A DNA stretch of 64,000 nt from JAGIBJ01 sp032119595 (GTDB lineage Bacteria; Actinomycetota; Thermoleophilia; Solirubrobacterales; Solirubrobacteraceae): positions 310,001 to 374,000 of the forward strand of contig JAUMBQ010000001.1 in assembly GCA_032119595.1 (NCBI GenBank), in the 5' to 3' direction. The position numbers were made by a program, and so were the translations under genes. Below are positions 33,958 to 42,051 of the stretch, one piece after another. The first letter of the stretch is position 1; every line of letters begins with the position of its first letter. A model generated the notes under the pieces. That model did not search any database and was not told the origin of the DNA. It saw nothing but the letters and a program-made list of their open reading frames with translations.

Positions 33958-35152
33958 ACACAACCTCGGCGGCCGCGGTGGCGCCGCCGCCCGCACGGAG
34001 TCCGTCGCCGAGCTCGGCCGCGCGCTTGCCGGCGCCGCTTTGCCGCAGCGCGTCCGCCGCCGCTGTGATGCGTTCTGCGCCGGGATTGCGTCCGCGCAGC
34101 ACCATCGCGGCGCCCAGTCGCCGGAGCCGGTCCGCGACGACCGGCTGATCCGCCGCCTGCGGGTGCACGATCATCGGGACGCCGCGCCACAGCGCTTCGT
34201 GCACGCTGTTGAGCCCGCCATGGGTGACGAACACGCTCGCCCGGTCCAGCACCGCCAGCTGCGGAGGCTTTGGTGTCGCGGCCACGCCAGCCGGCAGCGG
34301 GCCGAGTTCCGCGGTGGAGACACCGTCGCCGAGCGACACCACGACGCTGCGCTCCGGTCCCGAAAGCGACGCAATGCAGTCGCGCAGGAACGCCGGACGC
34401 TCGTTGTAGATCGTCCCAAGGGACACGTAGGCAAGGCGATGTGCGGGGTCGTCGGCCCGAGCAAGGATCGCGGCGAGTGCCGGGTCGATCGCGCCCGCGG
34501 CCGGCTCGGGCCGATCCGCAGCGGTCGCCCCGACGAAGTGGATCTCAGGGCCGCACCGCTCGGCGCCGGGCTGCAGCTCCCGGGAGGTGTGCACGATCGT
34601 CGCGGCCCCACGGTTCGAGAGCAGCGTCATGGGGCCGCCGCAGTCGACCCCATAGCGGCGAAGGAGCGTGCGGCGCTGACGGACCAGCGCGCGGAGCGCT
34701 GCCAACCCTGTGGCGGTCTGCCGTGCGGCATCGAGCGCGGCACGAGGCGCAGCACCCAGCCGCGCGTCGACGAGGAACGACGGCGTGGAGGTGACCGTCG
34801 GGATGCCGCGCAGCTCGGCGGCCAGTCTGCCCCACGGCGCCATCGAGTCCACGAGGATCACCGTCGGCCGGACCCGATCGACCTGCTCGAGCGCGAACGC
34901 CAGCAACGGTCCGGCGGTCTCGGCCGCGAGCTGAGCCGCCACCTCCAGGAAGTTGTCCGACGGGCGCTGATGACGCTCCGCGAACCCCGGTGGATGCGCG
35001 ACCACCTCGGCCCTGGCGTCAGCAAAGCCGGTCGCAAAAGCGCCGTCAGCGGCGACGCTGACGCGGGCGCCGCCGTCCACGAGCGCGCGCACGACCGGCA
35101 GCATCGGCGTCACGTGACCCGTGACCGGGAACGTGAACAGCAGGACGCTCAC
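33902..35152 (-). CDS. Macrolide-type (GT1/MGT) glycosyltransferase
   Basis: The protein has 416 residues from GTG 35152 (VSVLLFTFPVTGHVTPMLP), whose N-terminus is the acceptor-binding start of the UGT/MGT fold. A 7-residue longer start at 35173 is possible and neither has a clear ribosome site. The donor-binding signature is FVTHGGLNSVHEALWRGVP with MIVHPQAADQP. The family transfers a sugar from a UDP- or dTDP-sugar to a hydrophobic acceptor such as a polyketide. Its position, convergent to and overlapping the polyketide synthase operon, suggests the same product as acceptor, although it is not co-transcribed. Confidence 0.87.
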   Translation of the reverse strand: MSVLLFTFPVTGHVTPMLPVVRALVDGGARVSVAADGAFATGFADARAEVVAHPPGFAERHQRPSDNFLEVAAQLAAETAGPLLAFALEQVDRVRPTVILVDSMAPWGRLAAELRGIPTVTSTPSFLVDARLGAAPRAALDAARQTATGLAALRALVRQRRTLLRRYGVDCGGPMTLLSNRGAATIVHTSRELQPGAERCGPEIHFVGATAADRPEPAAGAIDPALAAILARADDPAHRLAYVSLGTIYNERPAFLRDCIASLSGPERSVVVSLGDGVSTAELGPLPAGVAATPKPPQLAVLDRASVFVTHGGLNSVHEALWRGVPMIVHPQAADQPVVADRLRRLGAAMVLRGRNPGAERITAAADALRQSGAGKRAAELGDGLRAGGGATAAAEVVFSLSPGSGSARPRSPQGS

Positions 35153-35254
35153 TTCGCTGAACCGGCCGCGCACGGCGGCCTACGGCCTGATTGGTGAGCA
35201 GCGCATGGGATCAAGGGTGACCCTAGGCGCTCAGCGCCCCTGCACTCGACCAGC

Positions 35255-36259
35255 TCAGGGCGCGAGGGTCGCCACGAGCACCGCTTTGATCGTGTGGAGA
35301 CGGTTCTCGGCCTGGTCGAAGACGATGCTGGCCGGGGAGCGGAACACGTCGTCGGTCACCTCAAGGCCGTTGTGCATGCCGGTTGCCTCGGCCATCGCGC
35401 GGCCGACGGTGGTCTGGTCGTCGTGGAACGCCGGCAGGCAATGCATGAACTTCGCGTCCGGGTTCCCGGTCGCCCGCATCAGCTCGGCGTTGACCTGGAA
35501 TGGCGCCAGGAGCCGGCTGCGTTCCTGCCACACCTCCTTGGGCTCGCCCATCGATACCCACACGTCGGTGTGCACGAAGTCCACGCCCTTCACACCCTCG
35601 GCGACGTCGCCCGTGATCGTGATGCGGGCACCGGAGACGGCCGCAAGGTCGTGTGCGAGGGCGACGACGTCGGCGGGCGGCTGGAGTTCCGGCGGCGTCA
35701 CGAGCCGCACGTCGGCCCCGAGGAGCGCGCCGGTCACGAGCAGCGAGCGGCCCATGTTGTAGCGGCCATCGCCGACGAACGCGTAGGCGATCTCCTCGAA
35801 CGGGCGTCCACCGCCGTGCTCGCGCATAGTGAGGAAGTCGGCGAGCATCTGCGTCGGATGCCACTCGTTCGTGAGGCCGTTGTAGACCGGCACGCCGGCG
35901 AAGCGCGAGAGTTCCTCGACGTTCTCCTGCCCCGACCCGCGGTACTCGATCGCGTCGAACATCCGCCCGAGCACCTGGGCGGTATCGGCGACCGACTCCT
36001 TGTGGCCCATCTGGGAACCCGTCGGATCTAGATACGTGACGTGCGCGCCTTGGTCGAACGCCGCGACCTCGAACGCGCAGCGCGTGCGCGTTGAGCTCTT
36101 CTCGAAGATCAGGGCGATGTTGTTGCCGGCCAGTCGCGGCACCTCGGCGCCCGCCTTCTTGGCGGCCTTGAGGTCCTGCGCGAGGCTCAGCAGATGCAGC
36201 AGCTCCTGCTGGGAGAAGTCGATCTCCTTGAGGAAGCTGCGACCGGTGAAGTCAGGCAT
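35255..36259 (-). CDS. arcB: Ornithine carbamoyltransferase (catabolic, arginine deiminase pathway)
   Basis: The protein has 334 residues. Carbamoyl-phosphate-binding motif STRTRCAFE, HPTQMLAD, DVWVSMGE and the ornithine-site motif HCLPAFHD are present. In the arc pathway it phosphorolyses citrulline to ornithine and carbamoyl phosphate. The catabolic role is inferred from its place 4 nt after arcA and from the carbamate kinase and transporter nearby. Sequence alone does not separate anabolic from catabolic forms with certainty. GGAGG precedes the ATG at about 9 nt, inside the end of arcA. Confidence 0.93.
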   Translation of the reverse strand: MPDFTGRSFLKEIDFSQQELLHLLSLAQDLKAAKKAGAEVPRLAGNNIALIFEKSSTRTRCAFEVAAFDQGAHVTYLDPTGSQMGHKESVADTAQVLGRMFDAIEYRGSGQENVEELSRFAGVPVYNGLTNEWHPTQMLADFLTMREHGGGRPFEEIAYAFVGDGRYNMGRSLLVTGALLGADVRLVTPPELQPPADVVALAHDLAAVSGARITITGDVAEGVKGVDFVHTDVWVSMGEPKEVWQERSRLLAPFQVNAELMRATGNPDAKFMHCLPAFHDDQTTVGRAMAEATGMHNGLEVTDDVFRSPASIVFDQAENRLHTIKAVLVATLAP

Positions 36260-36263
36260 CGCC

Positions 36264-37484
36264 TTACGCCTCCCGGGAGATCGGGCAGGTCATGCAGTGC
36301 GATCCACCGCGTCCGCGACCGAGTTCGGATCCGTCGATCGTGATGACCTCGATCCCGGCCGCCCGCAGGCGAGTATTGGTATCGACGTTGCGCTCGTAGC
36401 CGATCACGACGCCCGGCTCCACGCAGACCACGTTGTTGCCGTCGTCCCACTGCTCGCGGGCCATCTCCGCGTCGTCGCCGCCCGTCGGGACGACGCGAAT
36501 GCCATCCACGCCCAGGGCGTGCTCGAGCGCGTCGACCACGGTGCCCTTGAACGGCTCGACGACCGGCAGCGCGCCGTCGTCGCCCGGACGCAACGTCCAG
36601 ATCTGCACGGCCTCGTTGACGACCGCCGGATAGAGCGTCACGACGTCGCGGTCGACCATCGTCATCACCGTGTCGAGGTGCATATACGACCGCGACGGCG
36701 GCAGTTTGACCGCGATCACAAGCGTCGCCGCCTGCTGCTCAAAGAGCGTGCGGGCCAGGATGCCGACCGACTGCGGCGTCGTGCGCTCGCCCATCCCGAT
36801 CATCACCGCGCCGTTGCCGATCGTCTGCACGTCGCCGCCTTCGATCGTGCAGCGGCCCCAGTCCTGCTCGGCGCCGCCGAACCACACGTTCACGCCGCCA
36901 TCGGCGCTGAACATCGGATGAAAGCGGTAGATCGCCTCCATGATCGCCGTCTCGGGGCGGCGCGCCGCCTTGGTCATCGGGTTGAGCGTCACGCCGCCGT
37001 AGATCCACGACGACGGATCGCGCTGGAAGATGAAGTTCGGCAGCGGCGGCAGCATCATGTCCATCGGCCGCGAGGAGTCGTAGAAGAGCCCTGAGCCGGT
37101 TTCCAGGTCGGCCTTCGTGATCCCACCGATCAGGTAGTTGGCCACGTCGCGGCTCGTGGCGTCCGCGGCCCACTCGCGCCCGGCGGCCGCCAGATACTGG
37201 CCCACCTGCCGCTCGTCGAGGACGCGATCCAGGAGCCAGGCCTTGCCGTCGGGCACGTCCATCGTCTCCTGGAGCAGGTTCTCGGCGTCGAAGACCTCCA
37301 CGCCGCGCTCCTGGAGCACCTGCACGAACGCGGCGTGCTCGATCTTCGCCTTGCGCACCCAGATCACGTCGTCGAACAGCAGCTCGGCGGCGTTGTCCGG
37401 GGTCAGGCGGCGGTGCTCGAGCCCTGGCCGGTGCACGATCACCTTGCGGAGTCGACCAACTTCGGAATCAACGCTGAACGGCAT
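36264..37484 (-). CDS. arcA: Arginine deiminase
   Basis: The protein has 406 residues, the usual family length. The catalytic Cys is C397 in GGSHCMTCP. Other active-site regions visible are NFIFQRDPSSWIYGG, the Glu-containing IEGGDV and His in SYMHLDTVMTM. It converts arginine to citrulline and ammonia in the cytoplasm, the first step of the ADI pathway that yields ATP under low oxygen or acid stress. AGGAG lies 7 nt before the ATG. It follows the transporter gene by 39 nt and precedes arcB by 4 nt. Confidence 0.96.
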   Translation of the reverse strand: MPFSVDSEVGRLRKVIVHRPGLEHRRLTPDNAAELLFDDVIWVRKAKIEHAAFVQVLQERGVEVFDAENLLQETMDVPDGKAWLLDRVLDERQVGQYLAAAGREWAADATSRDVANYLIGGITKADLETGSGLFYDSSRPMDMMLPPLPNFIFQRDPSSWIYGGVTLNPMTKAARRPETAIMEAIYRFHPMFSADGGVNVWFGGAEQDWGRCTIEGGDVQTIGNGAVMIGMGERTTPQSVGILARTLFEQQAATLVIAVKLPPSRSYMHLDTVMTMVDRDVVTLYPAVVNEAVQIWTLRPGDDGALPVVEPFKGTVVDALEHALGVDGIRVVPTGGDDAEMAREQWDDGNNVVCVEPGVVIGYERNVDTNTRLRAAGIEVITIDGSELGRGRGGSHCMTCPISREA

Positions 37485-37523
37485 GGAGGGCTCCTAGGAG
37501 GGTGCGTGTCGCGACCGGATGCA

Positions 37524-39128
37524 TCAGAGCGCGGCGCCGGCGGCGAGGATCGCGACGGAGACGGCGAGCGCGATCCCGAAGAACGGCATCACGAAGCGCA
37601 GGTAGCGGTTGTAGGGGATGTGGGAGAGCGCGAGGCCACCCATGATCACGGCCGAGGTCGGCGTGATCAGGTTCACCAGACCCGACGCCGATTGGAACGC
37701 CGTGACCGCGATCGAGCGCGGCACGTCAGCGAAGTCGGCGAGCGGCGCGAGGATTGGCATCACAAGTGCAGCGTGCCCGGACGAGGACGGGACGAGGAAC
37801 GCGATCGGGAGGTTCGCCACGAGCGCGACGCCGGCGAAGACGCCCGACGACGTGCCCGAGACCGCGTTTTCGGTCCAGTGCAGGATGGTGTCGGTGATCG
37901 CGGCGTTCTTCATGACCACGGTGACCGCGCGAGCGACGACGATGATGAGCGCGGCGCCGAGGAAGTCGGAGGCGCCACTGATGATCGTCGTGACCGTGCC
38001 CTCTTCGCCGAGCTTGGCGACGAGACCGATCACGACGGCCATGACGATGAACAGCACCGTGGCCTGCGCGAAGTAGAAGCTCGCGAAGGTCGGCAGCGGG
38101 AAGTCGGCGCTGAAGATCGTCTGCCAGATGTCACCCCACGGGATGAACCCGTAGATCATCACGGCGAAGGCGGAGAAGAAGAGGCCGAGGACGAACTTCT
38201 GGCGACCCGTGAGCGGGGCGATCTCGCCGTCGTCGTCATCGTCGACCATGTGCAGGCCGGCGCTGGTGAAGCCCTCGGCCCCCATGACGGAATGGACCGG
38301 GTCCTTGCGCACCCGGTGCGCGTAGCGCAGCACGTACAGGATCGCCGCACCGACGATCACAACGAAGAGCAGCAGGCGAAGCGCGATGCCATCCCCGACG
38401 CCGATCCCGGCGGCGTCCGACGCGACGCCGGTCGCGAACGGGTTGACGGTCGATGCCAGCACGCCCGATCCGCAGCCCAGGAAGATGATCGCGGCGCCGG
38501 TCATGCGGTCGTAACCGAGTGCCAGGGCTAGCGGAACGACGAGCACGAAGAAGCCCAGGGTCTCCTCCCACATGCCCTCCGTCGTGCCGCCGAGCGCGAA
38601 CACACTCATCAGCACGATGATCAGGATCGACGGACTGTGGCGGAACCGCAGCGCCAGGCGCCCGATGCCGGTTTGGATCGCCCCGGTCTTCATCGTCACG
38701 CTGATGAACGCACCAATCGCCAGCACGAACAGGAAGATCTGCGCGGCGCCGTAGAGCGCACCGCTGTTGTCGACACTCACCGTGCCCTTGTCGTCCTCGA
38801 TGCCGTAGAGGCCGTCCGTCGGGGCCGCCCAGAGACGGGCGAACTGGTGGCTGAGCGACTTGTCGGCGTCGATCTGGTGGTACGTCCCGGGGATCGGTCC
38901 ACCCGACTCTGGGTCAACGTTGTACGCGCCGGAGGGGATGACGAACGACAGCCCCCACACGAGCAGCAGCACCGCGGCGAGCACCGTGAACGCCGTGGGG
39001 AACTTCAGCGGCCGGCGCCCCTGCGGCGGCGACTCGCCCGTGTCAGGCGGTGAGCCCTCGCCGGGCGGCACCGCCCCGGCAGCAGATCCGCCTGCCGCGT
39101 CGGTGGGAACGTTCGAAGGTTGGGTCAT
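37524..39128 (-). CDS. YfcC-family transporter, probable arginine/ornithine carrier
   Basis: The protein has 534 residues. An acidic Pro/Gly-rich cytoplasmic tail (1-40) leads twelve or so membrane helices. YfcC/DcuC-type features are FVIPSGAY at the end of the first helix, GGTTEGMWEETLGF, GSGVLASTVNPFATG in the middle and VPSSSGHAALVMPILAPLAD near the end. YfcC proteins recur in arginine deiminase clusters in place of ArcD, so arginine import or arginine/ornithine exchange is the likely job. Transport has not been shown here. An unusual Asp run (DDDDDGE) sits in a cytoplasmic loop. It is the first gene of the yfcC-arcA-arcB unit. Confidence 0.88.
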   Translation of the reverse strand: MTQPSNVPTDAAGGSAAGAVPPGEGSPPDTGESPPQGRRPLKFPTAFTVLAAVLLLVWGLSFVIPSGAYNVDPESGGPIPGTYHQIDADKSLSHQFARLWAAPTDGLYGIEDDKGTVSVDNSGALYGAAQIFLFVLAIGAFISVTMKTGAIQTGIGRLALRFRHSPSILIIVLMSVFALGGTTEGMWEETLGFFVLVVPLALALGYDRMTGAAIIFLGCGSGVLASTVNPFATGVASDAAGIGVGDGIALRLLLFVVIVGAAILYVLRYAHRVRKDPVHSVMGAEGFTSAGLHMVDDDDDGEIAPLTGRQKFVLGLFFSAFAVMIYGFIPWGDIWQTIFSADFPLPTFASFYFAQATVLFIVMAVVIGLVAKLGEEGTVTTIISGASDFLGAALIIVVARAVTVVMKNAAITDTILHWTENAVSGTSSGVFAGVALVANLPIAFLVPSSSGHAALVMPILAPLADFADVPRSIAVTAFQSASGLVNLITPTSAVIMGGLALSHIPYNRYLRFVMPFFGIALAVSVAILAAGAAL

Positions 39129-39239
39129 CGTGCCCCAGACCCTCGCGGTCGGGGGACATCGGAGCTAGCGGGCAACCCCGCAGCCCGCGCGCGGGGAACT
39201 CCTCACCCGCGCCGTGCGCCCTAGCGCGAAGATTGCGGC

Positions 39240-40166
39240 GTGGTCCCCTCCGTCGCCTCTGCCTCCCAACTCCTCGTCGTGGTCGCGCTCGGTGGCAACG
39301 CGCTGCTGCCACGGGGCGCAGCGCCCACGGCCGAGCACCAGCACCGCTCCGCCCGCGCGGCGGCCCGCGCCCTCGCCCCCGTGGCCGCGCGAACGCGGCT
39401 CGTGGTCACCCACGGAAACGGTCCGCAGGTCGGCCTGCTGGCACTCAAGGAGGACGCCTTCGGCGACGGCTCGGCCTACCCGCTCGACGTGCTCGATGCC
39501 GAGAGCGCCGGCCAAATCGGCTACATCGTGGAGCTCGAGCTCGACAACGCGATCCCTGGCCGACACACCGTCGCGGTCATCACGCGGGTGCGGGTCGATC
39601 CGGGCGACCCCGCGTTCGCCGATCCGACGAAGTTCATCGGCGCGGGATACGAAGAAGCCGAAGCCCAGGCACTCGCCGCCAAACATGGCTGGACCGTCAA
39701 GCGCGACGGGGAGCGGTGGCGGCGCGTCGTTGCTTCACCGGAGCCCCAGGAGATCGTGCAGCTCACCGCCATTCGCACCCTCGTCGAGGGCGGGTTCGTC
39801 GTCGTCTGCGTCGGCGGTGGCGGCGTGCCCGTCGTCGGTCCGGACGATGCCGAGGTCGGGATCGAAGCCGTGATCGACAAGGACCTTTCCTCAGCGCTGC
39901 TCGCGATCGGACTTGGGGCCGAGGTCTTCGTGCTCGCCACCGATGTCGACGCCGTCTACGAGGGCTGGGGCACCGAGGCGCAGCGTGCGATCGGCGCAAC
40001 GACGCCTGAGCAGCTCCGTGCCGGGAACTTCCCGGCCGGGTCGATGGGTCCGAAGGTCGAAGCGGTCTGCCGGTTTGTCGAGGCGACCGGGCATCGTGCG
40101 GCGATCGGGAAGCTCAGCGACATCGAGGGGCTCGTGGCCGGGACGTCCGGCACCCAGATTCAGTAG
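39240..40166 (+). CDS. arcC: Carbamate kinase
   Basis: The protein has 308 residues. The GTG at 39240 is the first available start, and a later GTG at 39279 would begin VALGGNAL directly. Motifs are VALGGNALLP, VVTHGNGPQVG, VCVGGGGVPVV, VIDKDLSSALLA and ATDVDAVYEG. It makes ATP from carbamoyl phosphate and ADP, the energy-yielding last step of arginine deiminase catabolism. It is transcribed away from the other arc genes across a 111-nt divergent region that must hold both promoters. That region contains a hairpin CCCCGC/GCGGGG at 39176-39196. Confidence 0.94.
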   Translation: MVPSVASASQLLVVVALGGNALLPRGAAPTAEHQHRSARAAARALAPVAARTRLVVTHGNGPQVGLLALKEDAFGDGSAYPLDVLDAESAGQIGYIVELELDNAIPGRHTVAVITRVRVDPGDPAFADPTKFIGAGYEEAEAQALAAKHGWTVKRDGERWRRVVASPEPQEIVQLTAIRTLVEGGFVVVCVGGGGVPVVGPDDAEVGIEAVIDKDLSSALLAIGLGAEVFVLATDVDAVYEGWGTEAQRAIGATTPEQLRAGNFPAGSMGPKVEAVCRFVEATGHRAAIGKLSDIEGLVAGTSGTQIQ

Positions 40167-40172
40167 CTGCTG

Positions 40173-41972
40173 TCAGCGCAGGTGCAGCGTCACGGTGCCC
40201 CGACCCGTGGGGCCACGGAGCGCGACCTTCCAGACTCCGCGAGGAAGACCGAGCCCCGACGCCTGGCGACCGATCCCGAGGGTCTGCGGCCCAGCGCCGA
40301 GGGCCAGCGTCCGGGCCCGGGCCTTGATCGTGCGGAACTTGCCGGCGGCGCCCCGGCGCTGCACCACGACGGACACCGTTCCTGCCGCGGAGAGCTGGAA
40401 CCTGATCGCCCGTGGGCGGCCCTTGACCGACATCGTGCGCACGTGGCTCAGCCTCGCCGCGGGCAAGGCCTCCCGCGCCTCATCGCCGATCGGCTCGTCG
40501 CCCCCGGCCGGGAACTCGCCGCCGGCCGGGAACTCAAGCGACGGCAGGGGCGGGAGCGGAACGTCGGCCGGGCTGCCGTCGACCACGGGGATCGGCGTTG
40601 CGGCTGGAGCTGGAGCTGGGGTCGGGGTCGGGGTCGGGGTGGGCAGCGGTGAAGGGGCCGGCGTTGACGGTGGGATTGGTATCGGCGTCGGCGTCGGAAT
40701 TGGCGTCGGCGTCGGCGTCGGCGTTGGGATTGGCGTCGGCGTTGGGATTGGCGTCGGCGTCGGCGTGGGCACCGACAGCAGCGCCTGCGCTGCGTTGAGC
40801 CGGCCACCGGTGACGCTGACCGTCGCCAGCGCCGCGGGGTGATCGACGGAGGTCAGGAGCGCGGCGCGCACATCCGCCGTCGACGCCCCGGGATGCGAGG
40901 CGAGAATGAGCGCCGCCGCACCGGCAACCATGGGCGACGCCATCGAGGTGCCTGACGAGTACATGTAGCCGTCGGCGAGCCAGGTGGAGGCGATCTGGTC
41001 GCCCGGCGCGAAGAGGTCGACGGAAACGGAGCCGCGGTTGCTGTACGAAGCGACCTCGTCGTTGATGTCGCTGGCGCCGACGCAAAGCACGTTCGCGAAG
41101 GTGTAGGCGCACGGATAGACGCCGCCTGCATCGACGTTGATCCCCGCATTGCCTGCCGCAACGACGAACAGGGTGTTCGGATTGCTCGTGATCGCCTGGG
41201 TCTCTGCGAGCGTCGGCTGCGGGGCACCGAGGGATGCATTGACGATTCGCAGCCCAGCCGCGCCAGCCGACGCGAAGCCGGCTGCAACATCCGCGGAGCT
41301 GCCCACGCCGACGTCGTTCAGGACGCGGTAGGCCTTCACCTTGGCGGCCGGAGCCACGCCGACGACCCCGATCGCGTTCTCGGCGGCCACGATCGTCCCA
41401 GCCACGTGCGTGCCGTGGCCGTTGCCGTCCTCGGCCGTGACGTGGCCGTCGGCGATTAGGTTCTCCCCGGTCTCGAGCTGGCCGGCGAGATCCGGGTGCG
41501 AGCTGGCCACTCCCGTGTCGACCACGCCCACCGTCACGCCCGTTCCGCGGGACGTCGCCCACGCATCCGGAGCATCGACATCAGCGTCGGCGACGCCGGA
41601 GGCGCCGTCGTTCTCAAGCCCCCACTGGAGGTTCCAAAATTCGTCGGTCGTGGCTGCACGGACCACCCGGTTTGGTTCCGCCCACAGCACATCCGGGTCT
41701 GACTGCAGCGCGCGAAGGGCATCCCCGCGCGGCTCGTCACCCACGGCCACGACTTCCACGCCGGTCAGTGGCAGCCGGCGCTCGAGCGTCACATCCGCGT
41801 CCGCGCGGACGTCCGCCCGAGCCCCGGCCGTGAGCGAGGCCCGGTGGCGAACGACGATCTGGTCGTTGATCTCGGCGACCGTATCGGCCGCGGCGACGGC
41901 AGGAACGGCGAACGGAAGCGAGGCGGCGACGAGCGCGGCCGGGAGCAACCGTGCGGCGAGGGAGCGAGACAC
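40173..41972 (-). CDS. Secreted subtilisin-like serine protease (S8) with Pro-Thr repeat linker
   Basis: The protein has 599 residues from GTG 41972, which has AGGAG immediately upstream. The longer in-frame start would bury the signal peptide. Signal peptide is about 1-29. An inhibitor-like prodomain (about 30-108) precedes the catalytic domain with D152 (VVDTGV), H186 (GHGTHVAGT) and S343 (GTSMASP). From 401 to 461 runs a linker of TPTPIP-type repeats, then a beta domain of about 130 residues (ending GRGTVTLHLR) that may bind the cell wall or substrate. All three catalytic residues and the oxyanion-region Asn (AAGNAG) are present, so it should be active outside the cell. Confidence 0.93.
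   Translation of the reverse strand: MSRSLAARLLPAALVAASLPFAVPAVAAADTVAEINDQIVVRHRASLTAGARADVRADADVTLERRLPLTGVEVVAVGDEPRGDALRALQSDPDVLWAEPNRVVRAATTDEFWNLQWGLENDGASGVADADVDAPDAWATSRGTGVTVGVVDTGVASSHPDLAGQLETGENLIADGHVTAEDGNGHGTHVAGTIVAAENAIGVVGVAPAAKVKAYRVLNDVGVGSSADVAAGFASAGAAGLRIVNASLGAPQPTLAETQAITSNPNTLFVVAAGNAGINVDAGGVYPCAYTFANVLCVGASDINDEVASYSNRGSVSVDLFAPGDQIASTWLADGYMYSSGTSMASPMVAGAAALILASHPGASTADVRAALLTSVDHPAALATVSVTGGRLNAAQALLSVPTPTPTPIPTPTPIPTPTPTPTPIPTPTPIPIPPSTPAPSPLPTPTPTPTPAPAPAATPIPVVDGSPADVPLPPLPSLEFPAGGEFPAGGDEPIGDEAREALPAARLSHVRTMSVKGRPRAIRFQLSAAGTVSVVVQRRGAAGKFRTIKARARTLALGAGPQTLGIGRQASGLGLPRGVWKVALRGPTGRGTVTLHLR
40590..40771. repeat. Low-complexity DNA repeat encoding the Pro-Thr linker of the protease
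   Basis: On the plus strand units of GGCGTC, GGCGTT and GGGATT recur, encoding alternating Thr-Pro and Ile-Pro on the minus strand. It is a coding microsatellite likely to vary in length between strains. Confidence 0.85.
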
Positions 41973-42051
41973 CCTTCTCCTGTCGGCCACCCCGACCACT
42001 GGTCCGACCAGCCCGAGGACACACGTTCGACGTCTGCCCACGCCCAGGACG

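Noticed and set aside
40590..40771. CRISPR-like or tandem intergenic repeat
   Set aside because: The short GGCGTC-type units are in frame and encode the Pro-Thr linker of a protease.
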